DNA of 64,000 bases, from NCBI GenBank assembly GCA_965227045.1, contig OZ245718.1:3038001-3102000 (forward strand), in the 5' to 3' direction. Source of the DNA: UBA10649 sp965227045. Lineage in GTDB: Bacteria > Actinomycetota > Actinomycetes > S36-B12. Made by a program: the position numbers and the translations under genes. Every line of letters begins with the position of its first letter. The first letter of the stretch is position 1. Of the stretch, positions 8,422 to 16,909 are shown piece after piece. The notes below the pieces were generated by a model. It did no database searches, was not told the DNA's origin, and was given only the letters and a program-made list of their open reading frames with translations.

Positions 8422-10431
8422 ATGCCCGTGCTTCCCCGCCCACCGGGGCATTCCGCCCTGCCCGTCCGCTCCCGCATTCGCGGGAGTCGACGACTGCTGA
8501 TCGCTGCCGCAGTGCTCGTGGGCCTCGGCGGTGCGGCAATCGTGGCTCCGACGTCGGCGGGAGCCAAGGTCGGCACGGATGCGTGGACTCCCTCGACCTG
8601 GACCGGCGAGGTCGCCGGACCGCCGGTTCCGGGCACGGGACTGCCGCCCGCCGCTGTGCCGGTCATCCAGCAGGCGCTGCCGCAGGGCTATGACGTCTCG
8701 CCGACCTATGAAGGACAGGGTCAGTGCGATCCGGTCGCCAAGCCGGGGACCCAGAAGCTCGCAGATCTGATCAAGGCGACCTACGGTGCGGACCAGACTG
8801 TGTGGATTCCGCGGGCCTGCGATTCAGGTGGCCAGAGCGAGCACAAGGAAGGTCGCGCGCTCGACTGGATGACGAGCGTGCGCAATGCGCAGCAGCGCGC
8901 GAACGCCGAGACCTTCCTCGCCTGGCTCCTGGGTCCCGATCAGTTCGGCGTCCCGTACGGAAACGCGATGCGTCTTGGCGTCATGTACATCGGCTGGAAC
9001 GACCGCATCTGGCGCGGCTACGACATCAAGCGCGGGTGGACCGAACTCAAGGGCTGCTTCGCGACGCCCACCACGGGCATGGACACCACCTGCCATCGAA
9101 ACCACATCCACATCTCGCTGACCTGGGACGGGGCAAGCGCTCGAACGTCCTTCTGGGACGGCACCCCGATGGATGCGCCCTACTGCGCATCGCAGAAGTC
9201 GTCCGCGACAACTGTCGGCGGCGGCCGCGCGGCGGACCTCGTCGGGGTCGCGCCGGTTCGCGTGCTGAACACCCGCAACGCGACGGGCATCCCCGTCCGC
9301 TGCCGCCTCGAGCAGGATCGCTGGAGCGGTGACAGCCATCGGCTCTACGCGAAGGTCACAGGGCTCGGAGGCATCCCGGAGACAGGCGTCGCGGCGGTGG
9401 CGGTGCAGGTGACCGCTCTGGGCAGCAATTCGCAGGCCAATGTCCGCATCTGGAGTCCAGGTCAGAGCAAGTCGCAGGTCGTCGTCAAGGTCCCGATGAA
9501 CATGGACGCCGTGGGCACCGCGATCGTCCCGGTGTCGACGGCGGGCACGATCGTGCTTGCGACCTCGTCCGGCGCCACCGATGTCGCGGTCGACGTCGTG
9601 GGCTGGTACCCGGCCGGCGACGTGCCGAATGACACGCAGGCGACGCCGGGTGCGGCGAGCCCGATGTCGGGTGAGGGCGGAGCCGCGCCTCCCGCTGCTC
9701 CTGCACCTGCGCCTGCCGCTCCTGCGCCTGACGATCTCGTCGACGAGTTCATCTCCATCGGATCCGAGGTCGGCTATGAGTCGACGGCGCAGGGTCCCTT
9801 GCAGCCGGGGGAGGAGCGCATGGTGAACCTCGCCGGCGTTCCCGAGGGCGCCACCTCGGCCCTCGTTCTCGTGACGACTCGGGAGGCGAACAAGAAGGGC
9901 AAGCTGAAGATCGGCACCGATGTGAACGCGGCCCCGACTTTCAAGTTCCCGAAGAAGGGCGTGCGCTCGGCCGTCATGGTCGTTCCTGTCGCCAACACTC
10001 AGGTGAAGATCGCGACCTCCAAGAAGGCCAGCGTGCAGGTCCGCGTCGAAGTCCTCGGCTACGCCATCAACGGCAAGCCGATCAAGGTGCGCGGACTGAG
10101 CGCGAAGAGGATCTCCAAGGTGAAGATGGAGGCCGGCGCCACGATGCCGCTCGGCCCGCTCACCGGGTTTGACGGGCTGCCCAAGAAGGCCAAGAAGATC
10201 ACCGGAGTGATCTTGCAGGTATGGGCGAAGACCAAGGGCGCCGATGCCGGCGCGGTGAAGGCCTACCCTCTGGACGGCGCTGCACCGGGCACGCGATCGG
10301 CACCGATCGTCCCGGGCAAGCCCTACACCAGCCTCGTCGTCGCCGAACTCGGGACCGACGGCAAGATCGTCATGTCCCCCTCTGTTCAGGCGAAGGTCAA
10401 GGTCACGCTCGTGGGCTATATCCACCGCTGA
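8422..10431 (+). CDS. Secreted M15-like (ARB_07466-type) cell-wall protein with three C-terminal repeats
   Basis: Exported 669-residue protein, probably acting on peptidoglycan. A basic N-region precedes a hydrophobic segment (about 25-46) and a likely signal peptidase site after TSAGA. Residues about 80-245 form an M15/VanY-like domain: SEHKEGRALDW gives His141 and Asp148, and CHRNHIHISL gives His228 and His230, a plausible zinc site for carboxypeptidase chemistry. Three domains of roughly 110-150 residues follow, each ending in a related strand (VDVVGWYPAG, VEVLGYAING, VTLVGYIHR). The first begins with RVLNTRNATG, and a Pro/Ala linker separates the first and second. The repeats may bind the wall or polysaccharide. 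The exact bond cleaved is unknown. Confidence 0.8.
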   Translation: MPVLPRPPGHSALPVRSRIRGSRRLLIAAAVLVGLGGAAIVAPTSAGAKVGTDAWTPSTWTGEVAGPPVPGTGLPPAAVPVIQQALPQGYDVSPTYEGQGQCDPVAKPGTQKLADLIKATYGADQTVWIPRACDSGGQSEHKEGRALDWMTSVRNAQQRANAETFLAWLLGPDQFGVPYGNAMRLGVMYIGWNDRIWRGYDIKRGWTELKGCFATPTTGMDTTCHRNHIHISLTWDGASARTSFWDGTPMDAPYCASQKSSATTVGGGRAADLVGVAPVRVLNTRNATGIPVRCRLEQDRWSGDSHRLYAKVTGLGGIPETGVAAVAVQVTALGSNSQANVRIWSPGQSKSQVVVKVPMNMDAVGTAIVPVSTAGTIVLATSSGATDVAVDVVGWYPAGDVPNDTQATPGAASPMSGEGGAAPPAAPAPAPAAPAPDDLVDEFISIGSEVGYESTAQGPLQPGEERMVNLAGVPEGATSALVLVTTREANKKGKLKIGTDVNAAPTFKFPKKGVRSAVMVVPVANTQVKIATSKKASVQVRVEVLGYAINGKPIKVRGLSAKRISKVKMEAGATMPLGPLTGFDGLPKKAKKITGVILQVWAKTKGADAGAVKAYPLDGAAPGTRSAPIVPGKPYTSLVVAELGTDGKIVMSPSVQAKVKVTLVGYIHR

Positions 10432-10464
10432 TCGACGCCCGTCGGCGGTGTCTGCGCCGGTCCC

Positions 10465-10470
10465 TAGGAT
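10465..10470 (+). promoter_or_regulatory. -10 element, probable leaderless promoter of pcrA
   Basis: TAGGAT ends six bases before the GTG of pcrA at 10477, with no Shine-Dalgarno sequence between. Confidence 0.55.
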
Positions 10471-10476
10471 GCTCAA

Positions 10477-12753
10477 GTGAGCGACGGATATCAGCTGAGC
10501 CTGGAGACCGGTCACCCCGAAGCAGACTCAGTCGCCGCTCGTCTGGTCGAGGATCTCAACCCCTCCCAGCGGCTGGCAGTCGAGCATCGCGGTGGCCCTT
10601 TGCTGATCGTCGCGGGCGCCGGATCGGGCAAGACCCGAGTGCTCACCAGGCGCATCGCCCACCTTCTGGCTACCCGCGACGCGCAGCCGGGCAACATCCT
10701 CGCGATCACGTTCACGAACAAGGCCGCGGGCGAGATGAAGGAGCGCGTTGCCGAGCTTGTCGGGGCTCGCGCTCGGGCAATGTGGGTGTCGACCTTCCAC
10801 AGCGCGTGCGTTCGCATCCTGCGCGGGGAGGCAACGCGCCTCGGCATGACGAGCAGCTTCACCATTTACGACACTGCTGACTCGCTTCGCCTGATGAGCA
10901 TGATCATCAGGGACCTCGATCTTGATCCGAAGAAGAACACACCACGCTCCTTCTTGTCCCAGGTGTCGAACCTCAAGAACGAACTGATCGATCACGAGTC
11001 CTTCGCCAGCCGGGCCGTCAATCCGACCGAGCAGATCCTGGCCAGCGCGTACGGCGACTATCAGCGACGGCTGCGTCGCGCCAACGCCTTCGACTTCGAC
11101 GATCTCATCTCGTCGACGGTCGCGGTCATGCAGTTATTCCCCGACGTCGCCGAGCACTACCGCCGGCGGTTCCGCCACGTGCTGGTCGACGAGTACCAGG
11201 ACACCAACCACGCGCAGTACATCCTCATCAAGGAGCTCGTGGGTCTCGGCACCCCCGAACTGCCCCCCGGCCAGCTGTGCGTGGTCGGCGACGCCGACCA
11301 GTCGATCTACGCGTTCCGCGGCGCGACGATCCGCAACATCGAGGAGTTCGAGCGCGATTACCCGAACGCGACGACGGTTCTTCTCGAGCAGAACTACCGG
11401 TCCACCCAGACGATCCTCACGGCGGCCAACTCGGTGATCGCGCGCAACTCCGGTCGGCGGGAGAAGAAGCTGTGGACCGACGCGGGCGAGGGCACCCCTG
11501 TCGTCGCCTATGTCGCCGATGACGAGCACGACGAGGCGTCGTTCATCGCGAACGAGATCGACCGTCTCACCGACGCGAAGGAGATCACGCCATCTGACGT
11601 GGCGGTCTTCTACCGAACGAATGCACAGTCGCGATCGGTCGAGGAGATCTTCATCCGAGTCGGCCTGCCGTACCGAGTGGTCGGCGGCACGCGCTTCTAC
11701 GAACGACGCGAGGTCCGCGACGCCATCGCCTACCTGCGGGCGATCTCGAATCCTGACGACGAGGTGTCGCTGCGCCGCGTGCTCAACACGCCCAAGCGCG
11801 GCATCGGCGATAGAGCCGAGGCGATGGTTGAGTTGTTCTCCCAGCGCGAGCGCATCAGTTTCGCTGCGGCTCTGGAGCGCGCCGACGAGGCGCCCGGCAT
11901 CGCGACTCGCTCCCTCACGAGCATTCAGGGCTTCGTGACGCTGATGCGCGACCTGCGCACGATCGTCGAGTCCGGCGCCGACCCCGCTACCGTCCTGCAA
12001 GCGGTGTTCGAGCAGAGCGGCTACCTCGCCGAACTGCAGGCATCGACCGATCCGCAGGACGAGACCCGCGTGGAGAACCTCGCCGAGTTGGAGTCCGTCG
12101 CTCAGGAATTCTCCACGCAGAATCCCGAGGGCACGTTGAGCGACTTCCTCGAGCGCGTCTCGCTGGTAGCCGACTCCGACGAGATTCCCGACTCCGATGG
12201 CGGAGTAGTCACATTGATGACCCTCCACACCGCGAAGGGCCTGGAGTTCCCCGTCGTCTTCCTCACCGGGATGGAGGACGGCGTCTTCCCGCACATGCGC
12301 TCCCTCGGCAACCCGCGCGAACTCGAGGAGGAGCGCCGCCTGGCCTACGTCGGGATCACCCGCGCCCGCCAGCGGCTGTATGTCACGCGATCGGTCATGC
12401 GATCGGCATGGGGCGCGCCCGCCTTCAACCCGCCGTCGCGGTTCCTCGAGGAGATCCCGGCCGAGGTCATCGACTGGCGCCGAGAGGAGCCGGTGGGCCG
12501 TAGCCCGCTGTCCGGCGGTTACGGGTCCTCCCCGAGCAGCAGCAGCGCGGCGCTTCGCCTCGGGGACCGCATCGTCGGCGTGGGCCCGGTGGTGTCACTG
12601 GCAGCGGGCGAGCGGGTCACCCATCAGAAGTTCGGGCTCGGCACCGTTGTCTCGACGTCGGGCATGGGCGACAAGGCCGAGGCGACGATCGACTTCGGAT
12701 CCGCAGGCATCAAGCGCCTGTTGCTTCGCTACGCCCCCGTCGAGAAGTTGTAG
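10477..12753 (+). CDS. pcrA: ATP-dependent DNA helicase PcrA/UvrD
   Basis: Superfamily 1 3'-5' DNA helicase of replication and repair. The 758-residue protein shows the Q motif (LNPSQRLAV, 28-36), Walker A GAGSGKT (47-53), ITFTNKAAGEM (motif Ia), the DEXX box VDEYQDTN, the motif III region GDADQSIYAFRGA, QNYRST (motif IV), TLHTAKGLEFP (motif V) and YVGITRARQ (motif VI). The last ~45 residues (GERVTHQKFGLGTV to the end) form the PcrA-type Tudor-like tail that contacts RNA polymerase in related proteins. The 3' end overlaps the convergent lipase gene by 44 bases. Length and motifs are normal, so it should be active. Confidence 0.97.
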   Translation: MSDGYQLSLETGHPEADSVAARLVEDLNPSQRLAVEHRGGPLLIVAGAGSGKTRVLTRRIAHLLATRDAQPGNILAITFTNKAAGEMKERVAELVGARARAMWVSTFHSACVRILRGEATRLGMTSSFTIYDTADSLRLMSMIIRDLDLDPKKNTPRSFLSQVSNLKNELIDHESFASRAVNPTEQILASAYGDYQRRLRRANAFDFDDLISSTVAVMQLFPDVAEHYRRRFRHVLVDEYQDTNHAQYILIKELVGLGTPELPPGQLCVVGDADQSIYAFRGATIRNIEEFERDYPNATTVLLEQNYRSTQTILTAANSVIARNSGRREKKLWTDAGEGTPVVAYVADDEHDEASFIANEIDRLTDAKEITPSDVAVFYRTNAQSRSVEEIFIRVGLPYRVVGGTRFYERREVRDAIAYLRAISNPDDEVSLRRVLNTPKRGIGDRAEAMVELFSQRERISFAAALERADEAPGIATRSLTSIQGFVTLMRDLRTIVESGADPATVLQAVFEQSGYLAELQASTDPQDETRVENLAELESVAQEFSTQNPEGTLSDFLERVSLVADSDEIPDSDGGVVTLMTLHTAKGLEFPVVFLTGMEDGVFPHMRSLGNPRELEEERRLAYVGITRARQRLYVTRSVMRSAWGAPAFNPPSRFLEEIPAEVIDWRREEPVGRSPLSGGYGSSPSSSSAALRLGDRIVGVGPVVSLAAGERVTHQKFGLGTVVSTSGMGDKAEATIDFGSAGIKRLLLRYAPVEKL

Positions 12754-13648
12754 GCCCGTCGGGGTCCTGTCGTCCGGTGGTGCTGTCGATCGAGGTGACC
12801 CCTGGCGCAAGCTGCGAGCCGTCGTAGTCCAGTTGCGCGAGCGCGAGCGAGATCTCGTTGACGACGCGGCGGTCGACGGGTAGCGACATATGGCCGATGC
12901 CGCGGATCAGGACGTTGCGGGCACGCAGGTCCGGATGCTTGATTCGCGCGTGCCGCTGCGGCAGGACGAGCTGGTCGAGGTCTGACCAGATGGCGATGAA
13001 CCTTGTGCGGCAGCCGGGCGCCGGTTCCTCGAGCTCGGTGATGAGGTCACTCCCAGGACGCATCTGGCGCGCGACGGGCCACGGCACGAACTGCGCGACG
13101 AGCGATCCGCTGTGCGGGGTTCCGAGCGTGCACACGGTATGCACATTGCGATCCCCGCCGAGCCGCTGAACGTAGTAGCGAGCGACGAGGCCGCCCATCG
13201 AATGCCCGATGATGTGCACTCGTTCGTAGCCTGTCTGCTCGCAGACCTCGTCGATCAAGGTGCCCAGGCGATGCGCCACGTCGGAGATGTCATCGGTGAG
13301 CGGCGAGTAGTTGAGGGCATAGGTGCGTCCGAATCCTCGACCGCGAAGTGCGCGGCGCAGCAGCGTGAAGATGCTGCGATTGTCGATGACTCCGTGCACC
13401 AGGATGATCGGAGTTCCCGCTGCCTCGACGTCGCCGACGATCAGTCCGCGTTGCACGGGCGAGAGGTTTCCGACACGCATATGGGAGGCCTCGTCGAGCC
13501 GGTCCTCGAGAAGTCCCCATGGGTAGAGCGCGAGATGCAACGCGACCCAGACTCCTTCGACGGCGACGCCGGCGACTCCGGTGGGCGTGAGCAGGGCCCG
13601 GCGCGCGCTGGCGAACTGCGCACCGATTCGCGAGATGCCGTCGATCAC
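12710..13648 (-). CDS. Alpha/beta-hydrolase, lipase/esterase type
   Basis: Predicted serine hydrolase of 312 residues. ILVHGVIDNR marks the oxyanion strand and GHSMGG (near residue 148) is the nucleophile elbow; Asp and His partners probably lie in WSDLDQLV and RGIGHMSL. An N-terminal hydrophobic stretch (VAGVAVEGVWVALHLALYPWG) may anchor it to the membrane. It resembles actinobacterial triacylglycerol lipase/esterase proteins; the substrate is unknown. Its Arg/Gly/Ser-rich tail is written antisense to the end of pcrA (44-base overlap). The GTG start overlaps the stop of the upstream FMN reductase gene, so the two form an operon. Confidence 0.82.
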   Translation of the reverse strand: MIDGISRIGAQFASARRALLTPTGVAGVAVEGVWVALHLALYPWGLLEDRLDEASHMRVGNLSPVQRGLIVGDVEAAGTPIILVHGVIDNRSIFTLLRRALRGRGFGRTYALNYSPLTDDISDVAHRLGTLIDEVCEQTGYERVHIIGHSMGGLVARYYVQRLGGDRNVHTVCTLGTPHSGSLVAQFVPWPVARQMRPGSDLITELEEPAPGCRTRFIAIWSDLDQLVLPQRHARIKHPDLRARNVLIRGIGHMSLPVDRRVVNEISLALAQLDYDGSQLAPGVTSIDSTTGRQDPDGPTTSRRGRSEATGA

Positions 13649-14238
13649 GCTGCACCCCCGCTGCGAAGTGCGTACTGAGCCATCGCGAACTCGGTGACCT
13701 GCTGGCCGATGACGGACAGTTGCCGCTGGAGTGCGGGATCGGTCGGAATGGCGTCCTTGCCGATCGTGCCCGCAACGTCATTGATCGCGCAGCCGAGCGG
13801 AGTCGGCCACCCGCGAAGTGAATGCACGGTCTGGCGCAGTTGATGCAGCGCACCGACCGCGGTCTGCCATCCGTGCGCGACCGTGATGCAGCCAACAGCT
13901 CGACCGTCGAGGTACGGGCGCTCGTCGCGCCGCAGATCCTCGGCGTAGTCGAGTGCGTTCTTCACCATTCCGGACATGCCGCCGTGGTACCCCGGCGTGG
14001 CGACGATCAACCCGTCCGCATCTCGCAGCTCGGAGATCAGTCGCGCCGCCTCGTCATGGCGGTCTGTGGTCTCGGTGTCGTAGATCGGGAGCATGAGATC
14101 ACGACCAGTGAAGTACGTGACGTCGGCTCCCGCGGCACGGGCTGCTTCCGCCGCGAATCGCAGAGCGCGCTCGGAGGCCGACATCGTCCGAGTGCTGCCG
14201 CCCAGCGCGAGAATTCGCGGGCGATTCGTCGGGACCAT
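13645..14238 (-). CDS. NAD(P)H-dependent FMN reductase family protein
   Basis: Flavodoxin-like reductase of 197 residues. The N-terminal strand and loop LALGGSTRTMSASERAL binds FMN phosphate, ATPGYHGGMSGMVKNALDY (about 93-111) is the second flavin-binding loop, and ITVAHGWQTAVGALHQLR forms the third. It probably reduces FMN, quinones or chromate-like acceptors with NAD(P)H; the physiological acceptor is unknown. It is the first gene of a minus-strand pair with the lipase (4-base overlap) and is divergent from the B12-binding subunit gene across 80 bases containing an inverted repeat. Confidence 0.85.
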   Translation of the reverse strand: MVPTNRPRILALGGSTRTMSASERALRFAAEAARAAGADVTYFTGRDLMLPIYDTETTDRHDEAARLISELRDADGLIVATPGYHGGMSGMVKNALDYAEDLRRDERPYLDGRAVGCITVAHGWQTAVGALHQLRQTVHSLRGWPTPLGCAINDVAGTIGKDAIPTDPALQRQLSVIGQQVTEFAMAQYALRSGGAA

Positions 14239-14241
14239 GCT

Positions 14242-14277
14242 GCAGAGTCAACCACCAAGGGTCGGGCGGTACTCTGC
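14242..14277. promoter_or_regulatory. Inverted repeat in a divergent promoter region
   Basis: GCAGAGT (14242-14248) and ACTCTGC (14271-14277) are perfect complements 22 bases apart, between the divergent FMN reductase and B12-subunit genes. TACTCT at 14270-14275 could be the -10 of the plus-strand gene, so a protein bound here could affect both. This is a visual observation only. Confidence 0.3.
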
Positions 14278-14318
14278 GAGCACAGCATCGCGCCAGCAGG
14301 CCTCAGGAGGAACCCGTC

Positions 14319-14717
14319 ATGTCGGCACCGATTCGGGTCGTCGTCGCCAAGCCCGGGCTTGACGGGCACGACCGGGGAGCAAAGGTCGTCGCCCGAGCCC
14401 TGCGTGATGCCGGCATCGAGGTCGTGTACACCGGGCTCCACCAGACCCCTGCCCAGATCGTCGACACGGCAATCCAGGAGGACGCCGACATCGTCGGTCT
14501 CTCGGTCCTGTCGGGCGCGCACCTGACCTTGTTCGCGGAGGTCACCGACCTGCTGCGCGCGAAGGACGCCACAGACATCATCGTTTTCGGCGGCGGCATC
14601 ATCCCCGAGGACGACATTCCCGTCCTCGAGGAGATGGGCGTCGCGAAGATCTTCACCTCGGGCACGACCACCCACGAGATCGTCGAATGGGTGCAAGATC
14701 ACGTTCCTAAGGACTAG
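14319..14717 (+). CDS. Cobalamin-binding small subunit of an acyl-CoA mutase
   Basis: Stand-alone B12-binding domain of 132 residues, equivalent to the C-terminal domain of methylmalonyl-CoA mutase. The signature LDGHDRG contains His17, which replaces dimethylbenzimidazole as the lower cobalt ligand. SVLSGAHLTL and VFGGGIIPEDD are the other cobalamin-contacting segments. It has no catalytic barrel; the partner is most likely the large subunit at 38710-40308, about 24 kb away. AGGAGG lies eight bases before ATG. The location just before sucCD fits a role in supplying succinyl-CoA. It could also serve an isobutyryl-CoA-type mutase encoded elsewhere. Confidence 0.88.
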   Translation: MSAPIRVVVAKPGLDGHDRGAKVVARALRDAGIEVVYTGLHQTPAQIVDTAIQEDADIVGLSVLSGAHLTLFAEVTDLLRAKDATDIIVFGGGIIPEDDIPVLEEMGVAKIFTSGTTTHEIVEWVQDHVPKD

Positions 14718-14789
14718 CGCACCATTGCAAGGTCAGTAGGCTGCAAACCGCACTTCTGGCAAGATCCTTTACTGCGCTAAGGAGCATGA

Positions 14790-15983
14790 GTGGACCTGTA
14801 CGAGTACCAGGCCAAGGAGCTGTTCGGGCGGCACTCCGTGCCCACCACCCCGGGCGAGGTCGGCGACACCGTCGACAAGGCGCGCGAGATCGCGACCTCG
14901 ATCGGGAAGCCGGTCGTCGTCAAGGCGCAGGTCAAGGTCGGCGGTCGAGGCAAGGCCGGCGGCGTCAAGCTTGCCGACGATCCCGCCGATGCGGCCGCGA
15001 AGGCCGAGGCCATCTTGGGCATGGACATCAAGGGCCACACGGTCTACAAGGTTCTCGTCGCCGAAGCGAGCGACATCGACAGCGAGTACTACGTCTCCTT
15101 CCTCCTGGATCGCGCAAACCGCACCTTCCTCGCCATGGCGAGCGTTGCCGGCGGCATGGAGATCGAGGAGGTCGCGGCCACGCGACCTGACGAGCTCGCC
15201 ATGATCCGCATCGACGCCCTTGAGGGCTGCCCGCCGGAGAAGGCGGCCGAGATTGTCGACGCGGCCAACTTCCCCGAGGCGGTCAAGGACCAGGTCGCGG
15301 CCATCCTCGTGACGCTCTGGCAGGTCTTTGTCGATGAAGACGCCACGCTCGTCGAGGTCAACCCGCTCGTACTCACCCCTTCGGGCACGGTTCTGGCGCT
15401 CGACGGCAAGGTGACCCTTGACGACAACGCCTCATACCGGCACCCGCTCAACGAGGTGTTCATCGACCGCGACAACGTCGATCCGATCGAGTTGCGCGCC
15501 AAGGAGTTCGACCTCAACTACGTGAAGCTCCACGGTGAGGTCGGCATCATCGGTAACGGGGCCGGGCTCGTCATGAGCACGCTCGACGTTGTCGCCTACG
15601 CAGGCGAGGAGTTCGGCGGCATCAAGCCCGCGAACTTCCTCGACATCGGCGGCGGCGCGAGTGCCGAGGTGATGGCGAATGGGCTCGATATCGTCCTGAA
15701 CGACCCCGAGGTCGAGGCTGTGTTCGTCAACGTGTTCGGCGGCATCACCGCGTGCGACGCGGTGGCCAATGGCATCGTTCAGGCCATCAAGGTTCTCGGT
15801 GATCGCGGCGAGCCCGTGACGAAGCCGATCGTCTGCCGCATCGACGGCAACAACGCTGTCGAGGGTCGCCGCATCCTCGTCGAGGCAGAGCATGACCTGA
15901 TTGAACTTGTCGACACCATGGACGATGCCGCGCGACGGGTGGCCGAACTGGCCGCCGCTCGCAAGGCCGGAAAGCAGGGCTAA
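14790..15983 (+). CDS. sucC: Succinyl-CoA synthetase (ADP/GDP-forming), beta subunit
   Basis: With SucD interconverts succinyl-CoA and succinate with substrate-level phosphorylation in the citric acid cycle. The 397-residue protein starts with MDLYEYQAKELF and has an ATP-grasp domain (KAQVKVGGRGKAGGVKLADD), EVNPLV as a metal-binding strand, and the C-terminal CoA-ligase fold (LDIGGGAS, FVNVFGGIT). GTG 14790 follows AAGGAG by five bases. An ATG four bases earlier is in another frame. sucD starts five bases after the stop. TAGGCT at 14737-14742 may be a -10 element giving a leader of about 40 bases. Confidence 0.97.
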   Translation: MDLYEYQAKELFGRHSVPTTPGEVGDTVDKAREIATSIGKPVVVKAQVKVGGRGKAGGVKLADDPADAAAKAEAILGMDIKGHTVYKVLVAEASDIDSEYYVSFLLDRANRTFLAMASVAGGMEIEEVAATRPDELAMIRIDALEGCPPEKAAEIVDAANFPEAVKDQVAAILVTLWQVFVDEDATLVEVNPLVLTPSGTVLALDGKVTLDDNASYRHPLNEVFIDRDNVDPIELRAKEFDLNYVKLHGEVGIIGNGAGLVMSTLDVVAYAGEEFGGIKPANFLDIGGGASAEVMANGLDIVLNDPEVEAVFVNVFGGITACDAVANGIVQAIKVLGDRGEPVTKPIVCRIDGNNAVEGRRILVEAEHDLIELVDTMDDAARRVAELAAARKAGKQG

Positions 15984-15988
15984 GCGCG

Positions 15989-16855
15989 ATGGCGATCTGG
16001 TTGGACGAGAACAGCCGCATCCTGGTGCAGGGAATGACCGGCGCCGAGGGCACGAAGCACACCCGGCGCATGGTCGCCTCCGGCGCGCAGGTAGTCGCCG
16101 GCGTGACGCCCGGCAAGGGTGGCACCGACGTCGACGGCATCCCCGTCTTCGGTGACGTCGCCGAGGCGATGGCCGCTACCGGAGCGAACGTGTCGGTGGT
16201 CTTCGTACCGCCGCGCTTCGCGAAGGCAGCCGTCATCGAGGCTATCGACGCGACCGTGCCCCTCGTGGTCGTCATCACCGAGGGCATCCCGGTGCACGAC
16301 ACCGCGCAGTTCTTCCAGCATGCGGTCAACACCGGCACCACGCGGATGATCGGCCCGAACTGCCCCGGCATCATCAGCCCAGGCAAGTCGAACGCGGGCA
16401 TCATCCCCGCCGACATCACCAAGGCCGGTCGGATCGGACTCGTGTCCAAGTCGGGCACCCTGACCTACCAGATGATGTACGAGTTGCGTGATATCGGCTT
16501 CTCGAGCGCGGTCGGCATCGGTGGCGACCCCATCATCGGAACGACGCATATCGACGCGCTCGCGGCGTTCCAGGACGACCCCGAGACCGACGCCATCGTC
16601 ATGATCGGTGAGATCGGTGGCGACGCCGAGGAGCGCGCAGCGGCTTTCATCAAGGACAACATCACCAAGCCGGTCGTCGGCTATGTCGCGGGCTTCACGG
16701 CCCCCGAGGGCAAGACGATGGGCCACGCAGGCGCGATCGTCTCTGGCTCGGCGGGAACCGCGGCAGCCAAGCAGGAGGCTCTCGAGGCGGCAGGGGTGCG
16801 CGTTGGGCGCACGCCGAGCGCCACGGCCCGCCTCATGCGGGAGATCATGTCCTAG
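15989..16855 (+). CDS. sucD: Succinyl-CoA synthetase, alpha subunit
   Basis: Alpha subunit (288 residues) that binds CoA and carries the phosphohistidine. The CoA-binding domain shows QGMTGAEGTKHT and TPGKGG; IGPNCPGIISPG is a family signature. GHAGAIVSG contains His246, the residue phosphorylated during catalysis. Length and motifs are normal. The start is five bases after sucC, so the subunits are made together. The next gene begins 54 bases downstream and is probably separately promoted or read through. Confidence 0.97.
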   Translation: MAIWLDENSRILVQGMTGAEGTKHTRRMVASGAQVVAGVTPGKGGTDVDGIPVFGDVAEAMAATGANVSVVFVPPRFAKAAVIEAIDATVPLVVVITEGIPVHDTAQFFQHAVNTGTTRMIGPNCPGIISPGKSNAGIIPADITKAGRIGLVSKSGTLTYQMMYELRDIGFSSAVGIGGDPIIGTTHIDALAAFQDDPETDAIVMIGEIGGDAEERAAAFIKDNITKPVVGYVAGFTAPEGKTMGHAGAIVSGSAGTAAAKQEALEAAGVRVGRTPSATARLMREIMS

Positions 16856-16909
16856 GTGGTAGGCGTGGCGGTCACGGTCCGGGATGCTCGTTCCTGAGAT
16901 TCTGGGCGG

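Noticed and set aside
8824..10515. 563-codon minus-strand open frame opposite the secreted M15-like gene
   Set aside because: The plus-strand frame has a signal peptide, zinc motifs and repeats; the reverse frame shows no motif and unnatural composition.
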